A stretch of 19,072 bases of DNA from an uncultured Oscillibacter sp. (GTDB lineage Bacteria > Bacillota_A > Clostridia > Oscillospirales > Oscillospiraceae). The stretch is from NCBI GenBank assembly GCA_951800675.1, contig CATOKC010000061.1, forward strand, positions 1-19,072, written 5' to 3'. The notes below the pieces were generated by a model that worked only from the letters and a program-made list of their open reading frames with translations, was not told the DNA's origin and made no database searches. Positions 15,019 through 19,072 of this stretch are shown here, piece by piece; position 1 is the stretch's first letter, and every line of letters starts with the position of its first letter. Both the position numbers and the translations under genes were made by a program.

Positions 15019-15630
15019 TCATTGGCTCTGTCCGTGGTTCCGCTCCATAGAGGCGGCATGCTCCCGCTCCATCACGTCCAGCAGCTCCGCGATCCGGCCC
15101 GTGAGATACCGCTCCCAGCAGGAGGCTATGGTTGCGGCAAACTCCTCCGTACCGCCGTGCCAAGCGGCGTCGGCAGAGGCGATGTTGCGGCAGATCACGT
15201 CCGCCGCCAGCGGCTGGTCCCAGTAGTCCACCCGCTGGTCCCCCATCAGCACGAGATAGGCCAGCACCGTGTCCGGCGCTTCCAGGAAGCGGCTTCGCAG
15301 CTCCTCGCTGGACCCCTCCGTCAGCGCGTCGCCCCACAGGTCGAAGACAATGAGCTGGTCCAACGGGACTGTGTTCGTATGGTTGAAGATATACTCAAAG
15401 CGTTCATCATTCAAGGTCTGGGAGATGCCGAAGGACTCCAGGCCGACGCTGACCGCCTCCCACTCCGTTTCCTCCAGCTCCGGGAAGCCGGAGGGGACCG
15501 GGGCTGTTTCTTCCGGCGGCAGGTCCTCCGGCGGCGCTTCGGACGGCGAAGCCCCCTGCCCGCCGCAGGCGGCGAACAGGAGGCACAGCGCCAACGCCAG
15601 AGCGGCTGCTCTTCCGGCGTTCTTGTTCAT
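15019..15630 (-). CDS. Predicted lipoprotein of unknown function
   Basis: A 203-residue lipoprotein. The signal is NKNAGRAAALALALCLLFAAC with lipobox FAAC and Cys22. A Pro/Glu-rich linker (residues about 28-50) follows, then a mostly alpha-helical acidic domain with LNDERFEYIFNHTNTVPLDQ and a final helix rich in Arg, Glu and Met. I do not recognise the family. The ATG at 15630 is one base after the nfnB stop. It has only a weak ribosome binding site, so translation probably depends on coupling to nfnB. Placing an exported lipoprotein in a cytoplasmic transhydrogenase operon is unusual. It may simply share the transcript. Confidence 0.85.
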   Translation of the reverse strand: MNKNAGRAAALALALCLLFAACGGQGASPSEAPPEDLPPEETAPVPSGFPELEETEWEAVSVGLESFGISQTLNDERFEYIFNHTNTVPLDQLIVFDLWGDALTEGSSEELRSRFLEAPDTVLAYLVLMGDQRVDYWDQPLAADVICRNIASADAAWHGGTEEFAATIASCWERYLTGRIAELLDVMEREHAASMERNHGQSQ

Positions 15631-15631
15631 A

Positions 15632-17014
15632 TTACTTGCTCAGGGCCTCGTCGATGGCCTTGGCGGCGGTTTTGCCCGCGCCCATAGCCAGAATGACCGT
15701 GGCCGCGCCGGTCACCGCGTCGCCGCCGGCATAGACCTTCTCCCGGGAGGTCAGGCCGTCTTCGTTCACCACGATGCCGCCCTTGCGGTTGATTTCCAGG
15801 CCCTTGGTGGTGGACTTGATTAGCGGGTTCGGGCTGGTGCCCAGGGACATGATCACGCAGTCCACGTCCAGGTCGAACTCGCTGTCCGGCACCTCAATGG
15901 GCCGCCGCCGGCCGGAGGCGTCGGGCTCGCCCAGCTCCATGCGGATGCAGCGGATTTTGTTCACGTCGTCGTTTTCGTCGGCGAAGATCTCCACCGGGTT
16001 GCAGAGGGTCTTGAAGATGATGCCCTCCTCCTCGGCGTGCTCCACCTCTTCCTTCCGGGCGGGGAGCTCCTCCATGCCCCGGCGGTAGACGATGTACACC
16101 TCGGCCCCCAGGCGCTTGGCGCAGCGGGCCGCGTCCATGGCAACGTTGCCGCCGCCCACCACGGCCACCTTCTTGGGCCGCTGAATGGGGGTGTCGGAGT
16201 CGGGGAGATAGGCCTTCATCAGGTTGATGCGGGTCAAAAACTCGTTGGCGGAGTAGACGCCCCGGTAGTTCACGCCGGGGATGTCCATGAACATGGGGAG
16301 CCCAGCGCCGGAGCCGATGAACACGGCCTCGAAGCCCTGCTCCTCCATCAGCTCGTCGATGGAGATGGTCCGGCCGATAACCGTATCCGTGGCGATGGTC
16401 ACGCCCATGGCCTTCAATCCGTCCACTTCCTTCTGGACGATGGCCTTGGGCAGACGGAACTCGGGGATACCGTACACCAGCACGCCGCCCGCCAGATGGA
16501 GGGCCTCGAACACGGTGACGTCATAGCCCTTCCGGGCCAGGTCGCCCGCGCAGGTCAGTCCCGCGGGGCCGGAGCCGACGACAGCGACACGGTGGCCGTT
16601 GCTGGCGGGCTTTTCCGGAGCCTCGGCGCGGTGGGCGTTGTGCCAGTCGGCGACAAACCGCTCCAGACGGCCGATGCCCACGGGATCGCCCTTCTTGCCC
16701 CGGACGCAGTACATCTCGCACTGGGTCTCCTGGGGGCACACCCGGCCGCAGACGGCGGGCAGGGCGGAGGTGTTGGAGATGATCTGGTACGCCGCCTCAA
16801 AGTCGCCCTTGGCCACCTCGGCGATGAACTCAGGGATATGTACCATGACGGGGCAGCCCTGCATGCAGGCCCGGTTCTTGCAGTTTAAGCAGCGCTGGGC
16901 CTCGTCCAGAGCCTGTTCCTCGGTGTAGCCCAGGGCCACCTCCTGGAAGTTCTTATTCCGGACATTGGGGTCCTGGGAGGGCATGGGGTTTTTCTGTAAA
17001 GACATATTGGCCAT
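15632..17014 (-). CDS. nfnB: NfnB-type subunit / glutamate synthase small-subunit-like oxidoreductase
   Basis: A flavin iron-sulfur oxidoreductase of 460 residues (GltA/GltD-like). With NfnA it forms the NADH-dependent reduced ferredoxin:NADP+ oxidoreductase, an electron-bifurcating transhydrogenase in the cytoplasm. The N-terminal two-[4Fe-4S] region has Cys42, Cys45, Cys50, Cys54 and Cys89, Cys93, Cys99, Cys103. The FAD site is VVGSGPAGL (145-153), and the NADPH site is VVGGGNVAMDAAR (285-297). The C-terminal flavin motif is YAGGDAVTG. The ATG at 17014 has GGAGG ten bases upstream, inside the end of nfnA. Gene order nfnA-nfnB, with a gap of two bases, argues for Nfn over the GltBD glutamate synthase, since no large glutamate synthase gene is present. 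An NADPH-dependent GltA acting alone is the alternative. Confidence 0.93.
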   Translation of the reverse strand: MANMSLQKNPMPSQDPNVRNKNFQEVALGYTEEQALDEAQRCLNCKNRACMQGCPVMVHIPEFIAEVAKGDFEAAYQIISNTSALPAVCGRVCPQETQCEMYCVRGKKGDPVGIGRLERFVADWHNAHRAEAPEKPASNGHRVAVVGSGPAGLTCAGDLARKGYDVTVFEALHLAGGVLVYGIPEFRLPKAIVQKEVDGLKAMGVTIATDTVIGRTISIDELMEEQGFEAVFIGSGAGLPMFMDIPGVNYRGVYSANEFLTRINLMKAYLPDSDTPIQRPKKVAVVGGGNVAMDAARCAKRLGAEVYIVYRRGMEELPARKEEVEHAEEEGIIFKTLCNPVEIFADENDDVNKIRCIRMELGEPDASGRRRPIEVPDSEFDLDVDCVIMSLGTSPNPLIKSTTKGLEINRKGGIVVNEDGLTSREKVYAGGDAVTGAATVILAMGAGKTAAKAIDEALSK

Positions 17015-17016
17015 GA

Positions 17017-17859
17017 TTATTCGGCCTCCTTCTTAAAGAGGTTGCAGGTCTCCTCGTGCTTGTGCTTCTCGAATTCCATATACATCTGGTTCCGCTTCAC
17101 GGCCAGATCCCAATCCACCTTGTGGCCGTCGAAGTCCGGGCCGTCCACGCAGGCGAACTTCATCTCGCCGCCCACGCTCAGGCGGCAGCCGCCGCACATG
17201 CCCGTTCCGTCGATCATAATGGGGCTCATGGAGACGGTGGTGGGGACGCCGTAGGGCTCCGTGGTCTTGGAGACGAATTTCATCATGACCATGGGGCCGA
17301 TGGCGAAGACCTCGTCGTACTGGTTCCCTTCTTCAATGAGCTCCTTCAAAGCCTCGGTGACCAGGCCCTTGCGGCCATAGCTCCCGTCGTCGGTGCAGAC
17401 GATGAGCTTGTCGGAGGACTTCTTGAACTCGTCCTCGAGAATCACCAGGTCCTCGGTGCGGAAGCCCACCACGGCGTGGACCTCGGCCCCGTCGTCGTGG
17501 AACTTTTTGAGAACGGGGTAGGCGATGGCGCAGCCCACGCCGCCGCCGACCACGCAGACCTTTTTCTTGCCCTCGGTCTCGGTGGCCTTGCCCAGGGGAC
17601 CCACGAAGTCCTGGAGGCAGTCGCCCTCGCTGAGGCGGCTGAGCTTCTCCGTGGTGGCGCCCACGGTTTGGACGATGATGGTGACGGTGCCCTTTTCCGG
17701 GTCGTAGGCGTTGATGGTAATGGGGACGCGTTCGCCCTTTTCGTCCACCCGGAGGATGATGAACTGTCCCGGCTGGGCCTTCTTGGCGATCAGCGGGGCC
17801 TCGATCTCATACAGGGTGACGGTGGGGCGCAGAGCCTCTTTTCTGACGATTTTGTACAT
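17017..17859 (-). CDS. nfnA: NfnA-type FAD/NAD-binding [2Fe-2S] subunit
   Basis: A ferredoxin-NADP reductase-fold subunit of 280 residues, related to dihydroorotate dehydrogenase electron-transfer subunit PyrK and the sulfide dehydrogenase beta subunit. The N-terminal beta-barrel (1-95) carries the FAD region GQFIILRVDEKGERVPITIN. The NAD-binding region begins VCVVGGGVGCAIAYP. The C-terminal [2Fe-2S] loop is DGTGMCGGCRLSVGGEMKFACVDGPDF, split here as CGGC followed later by a third Cys. An Asp ligand is reported in known NfnA structures (recalled). It partners the downstream NfnB, which lies two bases beyond its stop. The ATG at 17859 has AAGGAAG a few bases upstream. A strong promoter lies 107-135 bases upstream. 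This pair implies an anaerobe balancing NADH, NADPH and ferredoxin. Confidence 0.93.
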   Translation of the reverse strand: MYKIVRKEALRPTVTLYEIEAPLIAKKAQPGQFIILRVDEKGERVPITINAYDPEKGTVTIIVQTVGATTEKLSRLSEGDCLQDFVGPLGKATETEGKKKVCVVGGGVGCAIAYPVLKKFHDDGAEVHAVVGFRTEDLVILEDEFKKSSDKLIVCTDDGSYGRKGLVTEALKELIEEGNQYDEVFAIGPMVMMKFVSKTTEPYGVPTTVSMSPIMIDGTGMCGGCRLSVGGEMKFACVDGPDFDGHKVDWDLAVKRNQMYMEFEKHKHEETCNLFKKEAE

Positions 17860-17965
17860 ATGCTTCCTTCTTTCCCGATCATGTCATGGTTGTGATGTTC
17901 GGTCTTGCCCGGCACGCCGCAAGCAAGGCCTGGAGCCCGTGTCCTGCCATTGACACATTGCTTTC

Positions 17966-17994
17966 AGTTTAGCATAAGGGACGGAAACCGTCAA
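17966..17994 (-). promoter_or_regulatory. Promoter of the nfnAB operon
   Basis: On the minus strand TTGACG (17994-17989), a 17-base spacer, then TAAACT (17971-17966). The leader to nfnA would be about 100 bases, and I see no clear known riboswitch in it. Confidence 0.7.
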
Positions 17995-18028
17995 TTGGTT
18001 TCCCTTGGATTTTTGCAAGAACCTGTGT

Positions 18029-18410
18029 TCATCTGAGAATCAGCGCCGCCCCGGAGAACATCAGCATGACGGTTACGCATTTTTTCACCCGCACCTCGTC
18101 CAGAACGCGGGCGCTCAGCATCTCCAGGCCCAGCAGAAAAATCACCATGCCGAAGATGACTTTGATGACGCCGGCATCTGTGTTTTTTTAACAGAATGCC
18201 CGGGATACTCCCCGCAGTCACCAGGGCCGACAGGGGCAGGCAGAGCTTCCAGCGGATGAAGCGCCGCTCTTTCCACATTAAAATCAGGTTGGAGGGATAG
18301 CCCAGCAGCAGATCCACCGGAGAAATCCGGGCGTTGTCCACGGTAAAGCTCAAAATGGTTGTGAATACCTGGGTGTTGGCAAAGCCGCACAGCCCCTTGA
18401 TAAAAAAGGC
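18029..18410 (-). pseudogene. TSUP (TauE/SafE) family permease pseudogene
   Basis: A remnant of a sulfite-exporter TauE/SafE-type membrane protein. From 18410, FFIKGLCGFANTQVFTTILS and PVDLLLGYPSNLILMWKERR are recognisable, then LVTAGSIPGILL. The frame then breaks at a run of seven T on the plus strand (18183-18189). With six, the protein continues KNTDAGVIKVIFGMVIFLLG and ends LMFSGAALILR with a stop at 18029. The gene lacks its start and first few residues and ends where the fifth of about eight membrane segments would begin, so half the transporter is missing. Several lesions (5' loss, homopolymer frameshift, 3' loss) make a true pseudogene more likely than a sequencing error. No start codon or ribosome binding site is visible near 18410. 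Confidence 0.75.
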
Positions 18411-18430
18411 GCGCTCCTCCGGGAATGGAA

Positions 18431-18519
18431 TCAGGCCTCTTCGCTTTTTCCGGTGAGAATTCCCAGGTACTTGGCCATCAACGGGATATAGGTGAGTATG
18501 ATAGCACGCCGGACAAAGC
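18431..18519 (-). pseudogene. Short C-terminal fragment of an unidentified membrane protein
   Basis: The minus strand encodes about 28 residues including RAIILTYIPLMAKYLGILTG, then KSEEA and a stop at 18431-18433. A hydrophobic helix plus a charged tail looks like the end of a permease, but I cannot name it. There is no start, and the fragment is cut off on its upstream side. It abuts the broken 5' end of the TSUP remnant. It could be chance coding. Confidence 0.3.
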
Positions 18520-18537
18520 CCTGTCAATGCGCCGGAC

Positions 18538-18566
18538 TTGCAAACCGCCCAAATCTATGCTATATT
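18538..18566 (+). promoter_or_regulatory. Promoter of prfC
   Basis: TTGCAA (18538-18543), a 17-base spacer, then TATATT (18561-18566), about 50 bases before the prfC start. Confidence 0.7.
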
Positions 18567-18615
18567 ATTTAATTTGTGGAAACACTCCCATTATTAAAAA
18601 CCAGGAGGCTGCAAC

Positions 18616-19072
18616 ATGGCCGCTTTTAAGGACGAAATCGCCCGGAGGCGAACCTTCGCCATCATCTCCCACCCCGACGCGGGCAAAACCACCCTCACGG
18701 AAAAGCTCCTGCTCTACGGCGGGGCCATCGCCCAGGCGGGCGAGGTCAAGGGCAAGCGGGCCCGGGCCGCCACCAGCGACTGGATGGAAATTGAGAAGCA
18801 GCGGGGCATCTCCGTCACCTCCTCCGTCATGCAGTTCCAGCACGACGGCTACTGCGTCAACATCCTGGACACCCCGGGCCACCAGGACTTCTCCGAGGAC
18901 ACCTACCGCACCCTCATGGCGGCGGACTCCGCCGTCATGGTCATCGACGCCGCCAAGGGCGTGGAGCCCCAGACGAGGAAGCTCTTCCGGGTCTGCGCCC
19001 TGCGGCACATCCCCATCTTCACCTTCATCAACAAGATGGACCGGGAGACCAAGGACCCCCTCTCCCTCTGCG
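18616..19072 (+). CDS. prfC: Peptide chain release factor 3 (5' part, runs off the window)
   Basis: A translational GTPase that removes RF1 and RF2 from the ribosome after termination. The first 152 codons are visible. G1 is [14 protein letters not shown] (17-30), and the switch I region includes [12 protein letters not shown], the RF3-specific form. G3 is [16 protein letters not shown], where FSEDTYRTL distinguishes RF3 from EF-G. G4 is FINKMDRE. The ATG at 18616 has a perfect AGGAGG seven bases upstream. It reads away from the nfnAB side, with its own promoter. The 3' end lies outside the window, so whether the full 520-530 residues are intact cannot be seen. Confidence 0.95.
   Translation, partial: MAAFKDEIARRRTFAIISHPDAGKTTLTEKLLLYGGAIAQAGEVKGKRARAATSDWMEIEKQRGISVTSSVMQFQHDGYCVNILDTPGHQDFSEDTYRTLMAADSAVMVIDAAKGVEPQTRKLFRVCALRHIPIFTFINKMDRETKDPLSLC

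Noticed and set aside
14544..15050. Accepting the full frame-0 ORF as an extended YjdF protein
   Set aside because: After QREE the frame-0 sequence is unrelated, crosses the terminator hairpin and overlaps the convergent gene, while the normal tail sits in another frame.
17950..17978. Plus-strand TTGACA-N17-CATAAG as a divergent promoter
   Set aside because: The -10 is poor, and no plus-strand gene follows until prfC, which has its own better promoter. It overlaps the stronger minus-strand nfnAB promoter.

Overview
The window looks like chromosomal DNA of a GC-rich, anaerobic Bacillota, most likely a gut Clostridia of the Oscillospiraceae type (inference). The grounds are an NfnAB-type electron-bifurcating transhydrogenase, a yjdF riboswitch with its gene, strong GGAGG ribosome binding sites, TTGxxx-N17-TAxxxT promoters, and GC-rich codon use in the intact genes. 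Almost everything lies on the minus strand. Only yjdF, the 5' part of prfC and a candidate small RNA point the other way.

Layout. 1-1010 is a low-GC graveyard: a broken IS630-family transposase (48-637) and a shred of a large serine recombinase (725-922). 1055-3375 is a two-gene unit for an alpha-glucosidase and a HAD phosphatase joined by an ATGA overlap. 3430-6728 holds ttcA-like and a 19-repeat Sel1 protein, also overlapping. A hairpin separates this pair from the glucosidase with almost no room for another promoter. 6879-8453 is cardiolipin synthase with a clear promoter. 8589-8798 is a densely structured stretch ending in a strong plus-strand terminator. 8890-10338 is nicotinate phosphoribosyltransferase. 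10501-14242 is an ABC ATPase / FtsX permease / small lipoprotein operon. 14424-14959 is the yjdF riboswitch and yjdF, whose 3' part is frameshifted. 15019-17859 is nfnA-nfnB plus a lipoprotein gene of unknown function. 18029-18410 is a frameshifted, doubly truncated TSUP (TauE/SafE) permease pseudogene. 18616 to the end is the start of prfC (RF3).

The genes are mostly housekeeping: NAD salvage, NADPH/ferredoxin balance, tRNA thiolation, cardiolipin, release factor recycling, and alpha-glucan use. Decay is concentrated at the two edges (transposase, recombinase, TSUP), with one isolated frameshift in yjdF. I see no complete undescribed multi-gene system. The items most worth a second look are the candidate structured RNA at 8589-8798, the SD-sequestering yjdF leader, the 11-bp palindrome upstream of ttcA, the Sel1 protein built by block duplication, and the A7 slippery site in the transposase.
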